This document shows, piece by piece, positions 41,227 through 49,271 of a stretch of 64,000 bases of DNA. The position numbers were made by a program, and so were the translations under genes. Under the pieces are notes generated by a model, which worked only from the letters and a program-made list of their open reading frames with translations, did not search any database and was not told where the DNA came from. Numbering within the stretch: the first letter of the stretch is position 1; every line of letters starts with the position of its first letter. The DNA lies in contig NZ_JABVEB010000001.1 of the NCBI RefSeq assembly GCF_014323665.1, positions 372,001 to 436,000 of the forward strand, in the 5' to 3' direction. This DNA comes from Actinomadura sp. HBU206391. GTDB taxonomy: Bacteria > Actinomycetota > Actinomycetes > Streptosporangiales > Streptosporangiaceae.

Positions 41227-41267
41227 GGCTAACTAGATTAGCTTTTCGGCTATCTAGATGAACTTTT
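41227..41267. promoter_or_regulatory. Tandem 20-bp operator-like repeats upstream of the TetR gene
   Basis: GGCTAACTAGATTAGCTTTT (41227-41246) and GGCTATCTAGATGAACTTTT (41248-41267) are imperfect direct repeats, one base apart. Each holds a CTAGAT core, and CTAGATTAGC with GGCTATCTAG also form an imperfect inverted repeat (41233-41257). They lie 74 bases or more before the TetR start, in AT-rich DNA. The likely function is autoregulation by the TetR protein. Inference only. Confidence 0.5.
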
Positions 41268-41340
41268 GCGCTATGGAGGCTGCGATGACTCTCTGCCGAG
41301 GTCGTCGTGGTCGTCCTGCCCCTCCTCAAGGAGAACGCCG

Positions 41341-41895
41341 TTGCCCAGAGCCGGGCTCTCACCCGACGCCGTCGTCGACATCGCCCTGCGGATCGTCGAC
41401 GAAGGCGGCGCCGGGGCCCTGACCCTGGCCGCGGTGGCCGGCCGGGCCGGCGTGGCGACGCCCTCGCTCTACAAGCACGTACGCAACCTCACCGAACTGC
41501 GGGCACTGGTCTCGATACGGGTCATGGACGAGCTCGCCGCCCGGGCGAGCGAGGCCGCACTCGGCCGATCCGGCGACGATGCGTTGCGTGCCCTGATGCA
41601 GGCCTATCGCTCATACGTCGTGGATCATCCCGGTCGCTACTCGGCCATGATCCAGGAGGCCGATCCCGCGCTCGCCGAAGCCGGGCAGCGGCTGGTCGAC
41701 ATCGTTCTCGCCGCACTCCGGGCGTACGGGCTCGCGGGGGCGGACGCGATCCACGCGGCCCGTGGCCTCCGCTCGGCCGCGCACGGCTTCGCCGTTCTCG
41801 AGGCGGCCGGGGGCTTCGGGCTCCCCGAGAATCTCGATGCGAGCTATGACCTGCTCATTCACATGGTCATCTCGGGGCTGCGCACTCTCGCCTGA
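41341..41895 (+). CDS. TetR-family transcriptional regulator (WHG-type C-terminus)
   Basis: A 184-residue repressor. The DNA-binding part is VVDIALRIVDEGGAGALTLA followed by AVAGRAGVATPSLYKHVRNL, the helix-turn-helix of the TetR family. The rest matches the TetR_C_33/WHG type (LMQAYRSYVVDHPGRYSAMI, ARGLRSAAHGFAVLEAAGGF). I start at TTG (41341) because AAGGAG lies seven bases before it; the open frame upstream lacks such a site. Operator-like repeats lie upstream. The target may be itself or the neighbouring dehydrogenase. Confidence 0.88.
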   Translation: MPRAGLSPDAVVDIALRIVDEGGAGALTLAAVAGRAGVATPSLYKHVRNLTELRALVSIRVMDELAARASEAALGRSGDDALRALMQAYRSYVVDHPGRYSAMIQEADPALAEAGQRLVDIVLAALRAYGLAGADAIHAARGLRSAAHGFAVLEAAGGFGLPENLDASYDLLIHMVISGLRTLA

Positions 41896-41911
41896 ACCGT
41901 AGTGGCGGTGG

Positions 41912-42562
41912 TCAGGTGGCGCGCTTGCGGGCACGCCGCTTGACCTCTTCGGGCAGGGCGTCGGCGGCCAGCAGTCTCGGCAACAGGTCGGGCTCCAGGG
42001 TGAGCGCACGGAACACGAGCGAGACGGTCACGTCGTGCGACGGGCGGTCGATGACGGTGACCTCGTCCCCTTGCTGGATGTCGCCGGGTTCGATCACTCG
42101 GAGATAGGCCCCCGGCACGGCCCGCCGGGTGAATCGCTTGATCCACCCGGCCTGCTCCATCCAGCCCTGGAAGGTGCCGCACGGGATGCGCGGGTCCGCC
42201 ACCTCGAGTACGACCTGTGCGCCGATCCGCCAGCGTTCGCCGATCAGAGCGCCGTTCACGTCGAGGCCCGAGGTGGTCAGGTTCTCGCCGAAGACGCCGT
42301 CCGGCAGGTCGCGTCCGAGTTCCGCCGCCCAGTTGTCCAGATCCTCACGCGCGTAGGCGTAGACGGCCTGGTCGGTGCCCCCGTGGTGCTTGACGTCATA
42401 GACCCGGTCGCCCGCCAGGCCGACCTCGCCGGTGCCCTTCGGCCCGGGTGCGCTCACCGCGACCGGCCCCGCGACCGGTCGCTTGTCGATACCGGTCGTG
42501 CCGGTGTCCTTCCACGGGTTGGTGCGCGGTCTGCCGATGTTCACCGAGATGAGAACTGCCAT
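41912..42562 (-). CDS. MOSC-domain protein, YiiM type
   Basis: A 216-residue YiiM-like protein: VLISVNIGRPRTNPWKDTGT at the N-terminus, VGLAGDRVYDVKHHGGTDQA (conserved H-H-G-G-x-D-x-A), VFGENLTTSGLDVNGALIGE, and RIPCGTFQGWM with the conserved Cys thought to bind sulfurated molybdenum cofactor. YiiM reduces N-hydroxylated substrates using a bound molybdenum cofactor. I start at the second ATG (MAVLISV), nine codons inside the longest frame. A C-terminal basic tail (EEVKRRARKRAT) is present. Convergent with TetR, 16 bases apart. Confidence 0.9.
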   Translation of the reverse strand: MAVLISVNIGRPRTNPWKDTGTTGIDKRPVAGPVAVSAPGPKGTGEVGLAGDRVYDVKHHGGTDQAVYAYAREDLDNWAAELGRDLPDGVFGENLTTSGLDVNGALIGERWRIGAQVVLEVADPRIPCGTFQGWMEQAGWIKRFTRRAVPGAYLRVIEPGDIQQGDEVTVIDRPSHDVTVSLVFRALTLEPDLLPRLLAADALPEEVKRRARKRAT

Positions 42563-42625
42563 ACCTGAACGGTAAGGCAGTGCCGGCACCGCGCCGCGAC
42601 CTCATTTCGCTGCGACGGAGCCTGC

Positions 42626-43444
42626 TCAGCGGAGGCCGGCGAAGACGTCGTCCTCATGATCGGGGGCCGGGACCTTGCTGATGGCGCGGACGAAGGCCTC
42701 GGCACCGAACGCCCGGCGCAGGGCCTCGTCGGGCATCCGCAGGAAGAAGATGTTGTCGCCCTGGCTGGCGTGGGCCTCCAGCGCCTTGCGCTTGCGCTCG
42801 GTGTACGCGGCCACGTCCACCACCGTGGTGATCAGTTCGTCCGGGGTGCCGAAGTCCTCCGGCAGTTCCGAGACGTCGCCGAGATCGGCGCCGATGCTCC
42901 GCAGGTACTCGAACAGCTCTCTCATCGCCTTGCGGGGGACGGCGGTGTGGTAGAGCTTGCGCGGGATCCCGGTCGCCTCGGCGGCCGCGACGGCGATCCG
43001 GTGGGCCTGGATGTGGTCGGGGTGACCGTAGTTGCCGTTCTCGTCGTAGGTGACGACGACCTGGGGCCGGTATCGCTCCATCAGCGCGGCCAGCCGGGCG
43101 GCCGACTCGTCGATCGGGACGTTGTAGAAGGCCTCCGGCGCCTCGTTGGCGGCCCACCCGACCATCCCGGAGTCGCGGTAGCCGAGCAGTTCGAGATCGG
43201 TGATGCCCAGATGGGCCACGGAGGCACGGAGCTCATCGAGACGCAGGGCGCTCACCTGGCTCTCGTCGTGCCCGGGCTGACCCGGCTTGATCCCTCCTGG
43301 GGCGTCGCCCTGTTCGCCGTTGGTGCAGGTGACCAGTACGGTGCGGATCCCCTCGTCGGCGCAGCGGGCGAAGAGCCCGCCGGTTCCCAGCACTTCGTCG
43401 TCGGGGTGGGCGTGGACGGCCATCAGCGTGAGTTCAGGATCCAT
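42626..43444 (-). CDS. PIG-L family deacetylase, mycothiol amidase (Mca/MshB)-like
   Basis: A 272-residue zinc amidase of the LmbE/PIG-L fold. Metal ligands are in LMAVHAHPDDEVLGTGGLFA (A-H-P-D-D-E) and NGNYGHPDHIQAHRI (second site); RPQVVVTYDENG lies before it. In actinomycetes members deacetylate mycothiol precursors (MshB) or cleave mycothiol conjugates (Mca). The length and the GYRDSGM phrase fit this group, but which of the two, or another deacetylase, cannot be decided. Cytosolic. I start at the ATG at 43444, the only one next to family N-terminal sequence. Confidence 0.87.
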   Translation of the reverse strand: MDPELTLMAVHAHPDDEVLGTGGLFARCADEGIRTVLVTCTNGEQGDAPGGIKPGQPGHDESQVSALRLDELRASVAHLGITDLELLGYRDSGMVGWAANEAPEAFYNVPIDESAARLAALMERYRPQVVVTYDENGNYGHPDHIQAHRIAVAAAEATGIPRKLYHTAVPRKAMRELFEYLRSIGADLGDVSELPEDFGTPDELITTVVDVAAYTERKRKALEAHASQGDNIFFLRMPDEALRRAFGAEAFVRAISKVPAPDHEDDVFAGLR

Positions 43445-43602
43445 GGGCTCCAGGATGCCCGAGCGGGCGAGCACCCGAACCGCCTGTGCCGGCCCGAAAC
43501 CGGATCCGCCGGGCCCGAGGGCGGGTCCGCCGGTTCGAAAGCGGGTCCGCCCGCTGGAACCCGATCCCTCGGTGACTCCGGCGCCTGTGGCGAGTCTCAC
43601 GT

Positions 43603-43618
43603 CGCGATTAACATCGCG
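43603..43618. promoter_or_regulatory. Palindrome upstream of the glutamine synthetase gene
   Basis: CGCGATTAACATCGCG has perfect six-base arms (CGCGAT/ATCGCG) around TAAC. It lies in the 261-base gap between the divergent amidase and glutamine synthetase genes, 88 bases before the TTG start. A CATATAG sequence follows at about 43620. It may be an operator, but it does not match the usual GlnR site, which I did not find clearly. Confidence 0.35.
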
Positions 43619-43705
43619 TTCATATAGGGGCAACAGATGTGAAATGTCCGATTGCCAGTCTCGGCGTGTCCGAAACCCCCGTCTACCTGCGAAGAGGGGC
43701 TGACG

Positions 43706-44719
43706 TTGACGTACAAGGCCGAGTACATCTGGATCGACGGTACGGAGCCGACCGCTCGCCTCCGTTCGAAGACCAAGATCCTGCCCGACGGCGCGGATCT
43801 TCCGGTGTGGGGTTTCGACGGGTCCAGCACCAACCAGGCTCCTGGGGGCGCGTCGGACTGTGTGCTGAAGCCGGTCTTCTCCTGCCCCGACCCGGTACGC
43901 GGCGGTGATGATCAGCTCGTCCTGTGCGAGGTGCTGACCACCGACATGGAGCCGCACCCGAGCAACACCCGGGCGCTGCTCAGCCCGATCGCCGAGCGGT
44001 TCGCCGCGCAGGAATCCTGGTTCGGGATCGAGCAGGAGTACACGTTCTTCGAGGACGGCCGGCCGCTCGGCTTCCCGTCCGGCGGCTTCCCCGCCCCGCA
44101 GGGCTTCTACTACTGCGGCGTCGGCGCCGACGAGGTCTTCGGACGCGAGATCGTCGAAGCGCATCTGGACGCCTGCCTCACGGCGGGTCTGGAGATCTCC
44201 GGCATCAACGCCGAGGTCATGCCGGGTCAGTGGGAGTTCCAGGTCGGCCCTGGTGGCCCGCTCGAGGTCGCCGACCACCTGTGGGTCGCGCGCTGGCTGC
44301 TCTACCGCATCGCCGAGGACTTCGGCGTCGGCGCCACGCTCAACCCCAAGCCGGTGGAGGGCGACTGGAACGGCGCCGGAGCGCACACCAACTTCTCCAC
44401 CAAGGCGATGCGCGACGGCTACGAGCCGATCATCACCGCGTGCGAGGCGCTCGGGGAGCAGGCCCAAGAGCACGTCAAGGGCTATGGCGCGGGCATCGAG
44501 CACCGGCTCACCGGCCTGCACGAGACCGCCCCGTGGAGCGAGTACAGCTACGGCGTGTCCGACCGGGGCGCCTCGGTTCGCATCCCGTGGCAGGTCGAGG
44601 CCGACAAGAAGGGCTACATCGAGGACCGGCGTCCCAACGCCAACTGCGACCCGTACGTGGTCACCCGCCTGATCGTCGAGACCTGCTGCTCCGCGCTGGA
44701 GAAGGCCGGCCAGGTCTGA
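43706..44719 (+). CDS. glnII: Glutamine synthetase, eukaryotic-like type II
   Basis: A 337-residue GSII enzyme. The typical start YKAEYIWIDGTEPTARLRSK is followed by VWGFDGSSTNQAPGGASDC (beta-grasp), ESWFGIEQEYTFFEDGRPLG (first metal site), GINAEVMPGQWEFQVGP (second), NGAGAHTNFSTKAM and GIEHRLTGLHETAPWSEYSY. It joins ammonia to glutamate with ATP in the cytosol. I start at TTG (43706): it gives the family's N-terminus and has AGAGGGG before it. GSII proteins lack the adenylylation loop of GSI, so control is expected to be transcriptional. A hairpin follows the stop. Confidence 0.93.
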   Translation: MTYKAEYIWIDGTEPTARLRSKTKILPDGADLPVWGFDGSSTNQAPGGASDCVLKPVFSCPDPVRGGDDQLVLCEVLTTDMEPHPSNTRALLSPIAERFAAQESWFGIEQEYTFFEDGRPLGFPSGGFPAPQGFYYCGVGADEVFGREIVEAHLDACLTAGLEISGINAEVMPGQWEFQVGPGGPLEVADHLWVARWLLYRIAEDFGVGATLNPKPVEGDWNGAGAHTNFSTKAMRDGYEPIITACEALGEQAQEHVKGYGAGIEHRLTGLHETAPWSEYSYGVSDRGASVRIPWQVEADKKGYIEDRRPNANCDPYVVTRLIVETCCSALEKAGQV

Positions 44720-44756
44720 CCGGCCCGAAGACCGCGGCATCGCCTTGCCGCCGGGT

Positions 44757-44806
44757 CGGCGATGTGGACGTACGTCCATGTCGCCGGCCCTTTGTCCTTC
44801 GGGCCC
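44757..44806. terminator. Bidirectional terminator between convergent genes
   Basis: Between the stop of glnII (44719) and that of the gene at 44811 lies a near-palindrome of 30 bases (44757-44786: CGGCGATGTGGACG with its complement, two mismatches) followed by GGCCC-TTTGTCCTTC-GGGCC (44787-44805). There is no long U-tract on either side, as is common in actinomycetes. Placement between convergent stops supports a role for both genes. Confidence 0.6.
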
Positions 44807-44810
44807 GTCA

Positions 44811-45524
44811 TCAGAGCGATCGGCCGGCCGCGTCGCCGGACACGGCGGTGAGGTTGCCCACCGGGTCGAAGGCCGCGGCCACCACCGCACCGCTCGGATG
44901 CCGGCCGGCGATCTGATCCGGCGTCTCGTTGCTCGCCATGTTGAAGTGCCGGAACATGCCTCGTACGACGGCGCGCTGCTCCCTCGGCCAGACCTGGGCC
45001 GCCCTCGCCAGGAGCGCGGGCGCTGCGGCCGGGTCGAACTGCGCGACCGGCAGCTGCGGATCGTCGAGGTGGACGTACGTGGATCCCTTGCCGTCATTGA
45101 TCCGGCACGACCAGATCCCCTGGCCGCCGAGGACGTACGCCGACGCGATGGCCAGCGTCGTCGCGGCGCCGTGGGGGTTCGGGAAACCGGCCAGGTCGAG
45201 ATGACCCGTGGTCAGCTCGGGAATGCCCTGTCGTTCACCAAAGCGGTAGATCATCCGTACCGGCGCCACCGCGGGATGCTCCCAGTCGAAGCCCGGGTTG
45301 TCCCACATCCACAGCCAGGTCTGGCTCAGATGGGAGAAACTGCCGAGGCCCGTCACGCCGCCGATGACCAGTCCGTTCCCCGTCAGAGTGCGGGCGGTGA
45401 GGTCGAGGTTCCGGTGGTGCGTGCCGAGGAACGCGTTGACCAGGTCCTGTTGCTGGATGGCGCCCGCAGTGCAGTCCGCGGCGAATGCCTGGAAGATCGG
45501 GCTGAAATCGCTTGGTGCTGACAT
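44811..45524 (-). CDS. Unknown protein, possibly DUF6882-like
   Basis: A 237-residue protein beginning MSAPSDFSPIFQAFAADCTA. The recognisable stretch is LSQTWLWMWDNPGFDWEHPA, a W-x-W-x-W-x-N pattern that recalls DUF6882, followed by MIYRFGERQGIPELTTGHLD and LASAYVLGGQGIWSCR-like sequence. The C-terminal third has VWPREQRAVVRGMFRHFNMA. No signal peptide, membrane helix or catalytic motif is obvious. I am unsure of the family. It is convergent with glnII across the hairpin. Confidence 0.7.
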   Translation of the reverse strand: MSAPSDFSPIFQAFAADCTAGAIQQQDLVNAFLGTHHRNLDLTARTLTGNGLVIGGVTGLGSFSHLSQTWLWMWDNPGFDWEHPAVAPVRMIYRFGERQGIPELTTGHLDLAGFPNPHGAATTLAIASAYVLGGQGIWSCRINDGKGSTYVHLDDPQLPVAQFDPAAAPALLARAAQVWPREQRAVVRGMFRHFNMASNETPDQIAGRHPSGAVVAAAFDPVGNLTAVSGDAAGRSL

Positions 45525-45694
45525 ATCCGGTCAGCCTATGTTTCGTCGGTCGGCGGCGGGAGGCTCCGTGCCGGTTTCCACCCGCCGGTTCCTTCGGACA
45601 TCGCCGTACGGCCACCCCGGCGATTCGGTCTCCATGGCGAGCACTTAGAGTCATGGAGAAACGCGGAGCGTAATCGAGAGGGCGGTGACCTGCG

Positions 45695-46609
45695 ATGCCA
45701 GAGATGAGCATCGACATCCCGGCGTTGAAGCGGCGGATGGGCCGTGTGGGGGTGTGGACCTGGACGCTGGGCGCGGACTCGGTGGCCGCCGAACGTGAGG
45801 CCGCCGCCGAGATCGATGGCCTCGGCTATGGGACGTTGTGGATCGGGGAAAGCCCACGGGGCAAGGAGGCGCTGACTCACGCGGCGATTCTGCTGGGCAC
45901 GACCCGGCGGCTGATGGTCGCGACCGGTATCGCCAATGTCTGGGCCCGTGACGCGACGGCGGCCGCGAACGGGGCGAACACCCTGGCGGAGGCGTTCGAC
46001 GGACGTTTCGTGCTGGGCCTGGGCGTGAGCCACGCTCCTCTAGTGCAACCGAGAGGGCACGACTATGGCAAGCCACTGGATGTGATGCGCTCCTACCTCG
46101 ACGCGATGGACGCGACGGAGTACGAAGGTCACGTGCCCGAGCCGCCGCCGCGGATGCTCGCCGCGCTGCGGACGAAGATGCTCGAACTCTCGGCCGAGCG
46201 TGCCGAGGGCGCGCACACCTATTTCGTCACTCCCCTGCACACCTCGCGCGCTCGTGCGGTCCTCGGGGACGGGCCGGTGCTGGCGCCGGAGCAGGCCTTC
46301 GTGCTCGAGACCGACCCGACGCGGGCACGTGAGGTCGCGCGTCGCTACATGTCGTTCTACCTGGTCCTGCCGAATTATCTGAACAACCTCAGGGAGCTCG
46401 GCTGGGAGGAGGACGATCTCGCCGACGGGGGCAGTGACGCGCTCGTCGACGCCATCGTGGTGTGGGGCGACGAGGACGCGGTCGCCGCTCGCGTCCGGGA
46501 GCACCATGAGGCCGGGGCCGACCACGTATGCGTCCAGCCGCTCGCCGACGACAACCGGCAGGTGGTGGACCACCTGCGCAGACTGGCCCCGGTGCTGGTC
46601 GGGAGCTGA
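45695..46609 (+). CDS. F420-dependent LLM-class oxidoreductase
   Basis: A 304-residue luciferase-like monooxygenase-fold enzyme. Typical features: VGVWTWTLGADSVAAEREAA at the start, LGYGTLWIGESPRG, TTRRLMVATGIANVWARDAT (the A-T-G-I-x-N strand) and FVLGLGVSHAPLVQPRGHDY, then VMRSYLDAMD. In actinomycetes this subgroup (TIGR03620-like) uses coenzyme F420 rather than flavin mononucleotide. The reaction is unknown. It has no recognisable operon partner; short tandem repeats follow its stop. Confidence 0.9.
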   Translation: MPEMSIDIPALKRRMGRVGVWTWTLGADSVAAEREAAAEIDGLGYGTLWIGESPRGKEALTHAAILLGTTRRLMVATGIANVWARDATAAANGANTLAEAFDGRFVLGLGVSHAPLVQPRGHDYGKPLDVMRSYLDAMDATEYEGHVPEPPPRMLAALRTKMLELSAERAEGAHTYFVTPLHTSRARAVLGDGPVLAPEQAFVLETDPTRAREVARRYMSFYLVLPNYLNNLRELGWEEDDLADGGSDALVDAIVVWGDEDAVAARVREHHEAGADHVCVQPLADDNRQVVDHLRRLAPVLVGS

Positions 46610-46716
46610 CTCGGCACCGGCTTGCCCGGAGACCGACCCGGCACGGCCGTGGCCGCAGAACCGATCCGGCACCGGCGTGTCAGGACAGCCGACCCGGCGC
46701 CGGCGTGCCCGCCGCC
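46608..46716. repeat. Imperfect 27-28-bp tandem repeats after the F420 oxidoreductase gene
   Basis: Units begin at 46608 (27 bases), 46635 (28), 46663 (28) and 46691 (partial). Each starts with GACCCGGCACCGGCGTG or a close variant and ends in a C-rich stretch (GACC, AACC, AGCC). The array fills nearly all of the gap between two convergent stops and begins in the TGA of the first gene. Possibly a termination region with slippage history. Confidence 0.7.
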
Positions 46717-46723
46717 GCGACGC

Positions 46724-47848
46724 CTACCCGCCGAACGGCTGAACGCCGAGGATCTGGGCGTAGTGGTCCACGAACATGCTCTGGCCCTTCACCTGAGAGA
46801 CCACCTCAGGAGGCAGGACCCCGGGCTGACCGGTGAACTGCCCCGCGCCGCCGACCGGGCCGAGCGGCACGATGATGCTGGGCGGCACCGGCTCGTATTC
46901 CGCGAGCACGTCGTCGCCCTCGATGAGCCTGCGGATGTTGGCGGCGGCGAGCTCGGCCTGGATGCCGGCCAACCTCGCCATGTTGCCGTCGATCGCGGCG
47001 ATGTCTCCGACGGCGAACACCGTGTCCTGGTCGAACACGCGCAGGTCCGAGGTGACCTCCAGGTAGCCACCGGACGTGAGGGCGTCGGCGAGCTCCTCGT
47101 CCAGATAGTCGGTCACGGGGGTGATCCCGTGGCAGCGGAACCACAGGTCCGCGGTGAGGTCTCGGCCCGCCTCCGTCGTGACGGTGAAGGTCTGCAGGGT
47201 GCCCGGGGGCGTCGGCGGCGCGGCGCGCAGGGGGCTGCCCAGCGCGAACTCGACGCCGAGTTCGGTGAGCTGCCGACGCAGCTCGGTCCGCAGAGCGGGG
47301 TTGTAACCACCGGGCAGGATGTCGCTGGAGCCGTTCGTTATGGTGACCTGCTTGTCCGGCCAGACGGACAGGATCTCGCCGGCCAGCTCAAGGCCCACCG
47401 CTCCGGCGCCGAGCAGCAGCACCCGCGTGGCGTCGGTGAGCGCCTTGTGCGTCGACTGGTACCGCTCCCAGCTCTTTTCGGCGGCGTTCAGCTCGGTCTT
47501 GGCCGGGAACGGATAGCGCGAACCGGTGGCGAGCACGATGTAGTCCGCCGCAAGCTCCGCGCCCGACGCCAGCACGACCCGACTGGCCTCGACCCTGGCG
47601 GCACGGTCGCGTACGACCCTGCCGTTGGTCAGCAGGCGGTCGTAGGGCAGGAAGATGCGCGGCAGCCAGTCCGGGTCGACGAGCGCGCGCATCGCGGCGA
47701 CGTTGTGCACGAAGGCGTCCTTCGGCTCGACCAGCACGACGTCGGCGATGTCGTCGAGCGACTTGGCGACGCTGATGCCGGCATAGCCGCCGCCGACGAC
47801 CACGACGGTCGGGCGGGTGGAGCTCGGGAAACGGGGGGCGTCGGTCAT
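46724..47848 (-). CDS. FAD/NAD(P)-dependent oxidoreductase, AIF/NDH-2-like
   Basis: A 374-residue pyridine nucleotide-disulfide-type flavoprotein. FAD loop: VVVVGGGYAGISVAKSL (G-x-G-x-x-G); second Rossmann loop for NAD(P)H: RVLLLGAGAVGLELAGEIL; ATG motif YIVLATGSRYPF; and the FAD-ribityl motif TVFAVGDIAAID. No disulfide Cys pair is present, so it is closer to AIF/FSP1 or type II NADH dehydrogenase-like quinone reductases than to thiol reductases. It lacks a clear membrane helix. A MarR gene lies 157 bases away, divergent. Confidence 0.88.
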   Translation of the reverse strand: MTDAPRFPSSTRPTVVVVGGGYAGISVAKSLDDIADVVLVEPKDAFVHNVAAMRALVDPDWLPRIFLPYDRLLTNGRVVRDRAARVEASRVVLASGAELAADYIVLATGSRYPFPAKTELNAAEKSWERYQSTHKALTDATRVLLLGAGAVGLELAGEILSVWPDKQVTITNGSSDILPGGYNPALRTELRRQLTELGVEFALGSPLRAAPPTPPGTLQTFTVTTEAGRDLTADLWFRCHGITPVTDYLDEELADALTSGGYLEVTSDLRVFDQDTVFAVGDIAAIDGNMARLAGIQAELAAANIRRLIEGDDVLAEYEPVPPSIIVPLGPVGGAGQFTGQPGVLPPEVVSQVKGQSMFVDHYAQILGVQPFGG

Positions 47849-48005
47849 GGAGGGCTCCAGATCTTGTGATCGCGTTGTTCAACGTACGGGTTTTGGTGAT
47901 CCGTTACAGCCCGTTTGTGCGGTTCGAGGGGGGAGCTCTGTCATGGGTGGTACGTCCTGCGGTTCCTTGGAGCCTCTTCCGCACGGTGTCGGTTAGTGTT
48001 GGGGG

Positions 48006-48476
48006 GTGACCGTTGACGAGCGGAGCGGCAGGCGGCAGGCCACCGACCGCCTCGGCTTGGTCCTCGCCAAGTCCGGTCATATCGCGAGCGTGCGCATCCG
48101 CAAGGCGCTCGCGGTGACCGGCCTGAAACCGGGCCACGGCCACGTGCTGCTCTGGCTGTCGGACAGCGGCCCCATGAGCCAGCAGGCCCTCATCGAGGCG
48201 CTCGGTGTCGATCCCAGTGTGCTGGTCGCGATCCTCAACGATCTCGAACGCGACGGCATCGCCGTGCGGCGTCGCGACCCGGCGGATCGGCGGCGCCACA
48301 TCGTCGAGATGTCCGAACGCGGTGCGGCACTGGTCGACGAGGTCGACGCCGCCCTCACCGCCGTCGAGCAGGAGTTGTTCGTCGATCTCGACGACGGCGA
48401 GATCGACCTGTTGCGCAGGCTCCTCGCCCGGGTGCGCGCGAATGCGGACGAGGACGCCTGCGCCGGCGAGGCGTGA
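48006..48476 (+). CDS. MarR-family transcriptional regulator
   Basis: A 156-residue winged-helix regulator starting at GTG. The core is LKPGHGHVLLWLSDSGPMSQ, QALIEALGVDPSVLVAILND (recognition helix) and LERDGIAVRRRDPADRRRHI with the D-x-R-R wing and VEMSERG. It probably represses the divergent FAD oxidoreductase gene and itself in response to a small molecule. The 157-base gap between them is less GC-rich than average but I found no convincing palindrome. Confidence 0.9.
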   Translation: MTVDERSGRRQATDRLGLVLAKSGHIASVRIRKALAVTGLKPGHGHVLLWLSDSGPMSQQALIEALGVDPSVLVAILNDLERDGIAVRRRDPADRRRHIVEMSERGAALVDEVDAALTAVEQELFVDLDDGEIDLLRRLLARVRANADEDACAGEA

Positions 48477-48509
48477 ACGCCCGCCGCGCCGACGAACTTG
48501 ATTTTCACG

Positions 48510-48543
48510 CAGTGATTACTGAGATCGGCTAGAGTCCCGCACA
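48510..48543 (+). promoter_or_regulatory. Leaderless-type promoter with an inverted repeat
   Basis: TAGAGT (48530-48535) is a good actinomycete -10 box, and the ATG of the next gene begins eight bases later at 48543, so the transcript would start on or next to the A of the ATG without a leader. Upstream, CAGTGATTACTG (48510-48521; arms CAGT/ACTG) overlaps the -35 to -10 spacer. This is where a repressor such as the XRE protein of this operon would bind. No ribosome site is present before the ATG, in agreement. Confidence 0.5.
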
Positions 48544-49271
48544 TGCATGAGGGACAAGAGGCCTGGGACGTTCTCGCCGGTGCGGGTTTCCTGCACGCGC
48601 TGCGCGACGCCCACGAGGCCGCGACCAGGATCGTGTTCGGCCGGCTGAGCCGGTCGGCGGGATTCAAGGACCGGTCCTTCGGCTACACCTCGTTCGACGT
48701 GCTGGAGTCACAGCTCGATCGCGTCTTCCAGGTCGGCGCCTTCGGCCCGGCCGGCGCCGATGACCCGCTGCAGGGGGCGGTCGTACGCGCCAACCTCAAC
48801 GGCTCGCCGGGCTGGCGGTACGGGCAGTACCGTATTCTGCTCAAGCGCTACGACTTCGGCGCCGTCGACGGCATCCGGTGGGACCAGGCCAGCCCCACCA
48901 AGCAGGCCGTGTCCAAGCAGGACTATGCCGACGACCCGCAGCTCGCCCTCGATCTCGGCGACCACGACGCCCCCGTACTTCCCGGTCAGGCGCCCGCGCC
49001 GATCACTCTGGTGCTGGCGCACAGCGCGAGCGAGGAGCCCCTGGAGATGGAGCTCTACCTCGGCCGGCCGCGGTTCAACGCCGACGGCGGGTCGCCGTGG
49101 TGGTGGCGGCGCGTCCTGACCCGCGAGTCCCTCGGTGCCGACCCGCGCCCGGCGCGCGTCGAGCCGACGATGCCGATCTGGAGCGAGGACGAGGTCGACG
49201 TACCGCTGCGGCTCCGCACCGCGACCGGCCGGACCGCGACGGACGAGACGAGCTCTGAACCGGCGCGATGA
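48543..49271 (+). CDS. Unknown protein coupled to an XRE-ImmA/IrrE gene
   Basis: A 242-residue protein with an ATG at 48543. The N-terminal part (VLAGAGFLHALRDAHEAATR, then IVFGRLSRSAGFKDRSFGYT) is helical; the middle is rich in strands (GWRYGQYRILLKRYDFG, APITLVLAHSASEEPLEMEL) and the end is basic and polar. I know no family. Its TGA overlaps the ATG of the XRE-ImmA gene (ATGA), so both are made together. The layout, an unknown gene plus an HTH-metallopeptidase, is like that of toxin-antitoxin or phage-type switch modules. The molecular role is unknown. Confidence 0.75.
   Translation: MHEGQEAWDVLAGAGFLHALRDAHEAATRIVFGRLSRSAGFKDRSFGYTSFDVLESQLDRVFQVGAFGPAGADDPLQGAVVRANLNGSPGWRYGQYRILLKRYDFGAVDGIRWDQASPTKQAVSKQDYADDPQLALDLGDHDAPVLPGQAPAPITLVLAHSASEEPLEMELYLGRPRFNADGGSPWWWRRVLTRESLGADPRPARVEPTMPIWSEDEVDVPLRLRTATGRTATDETSSEPAR

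Noticed and set aside
46608-46716. Tandem repeat as a CRISPR array
   Set aside because: Units are adjacent without unique spacers, and no cas genes are in the window.
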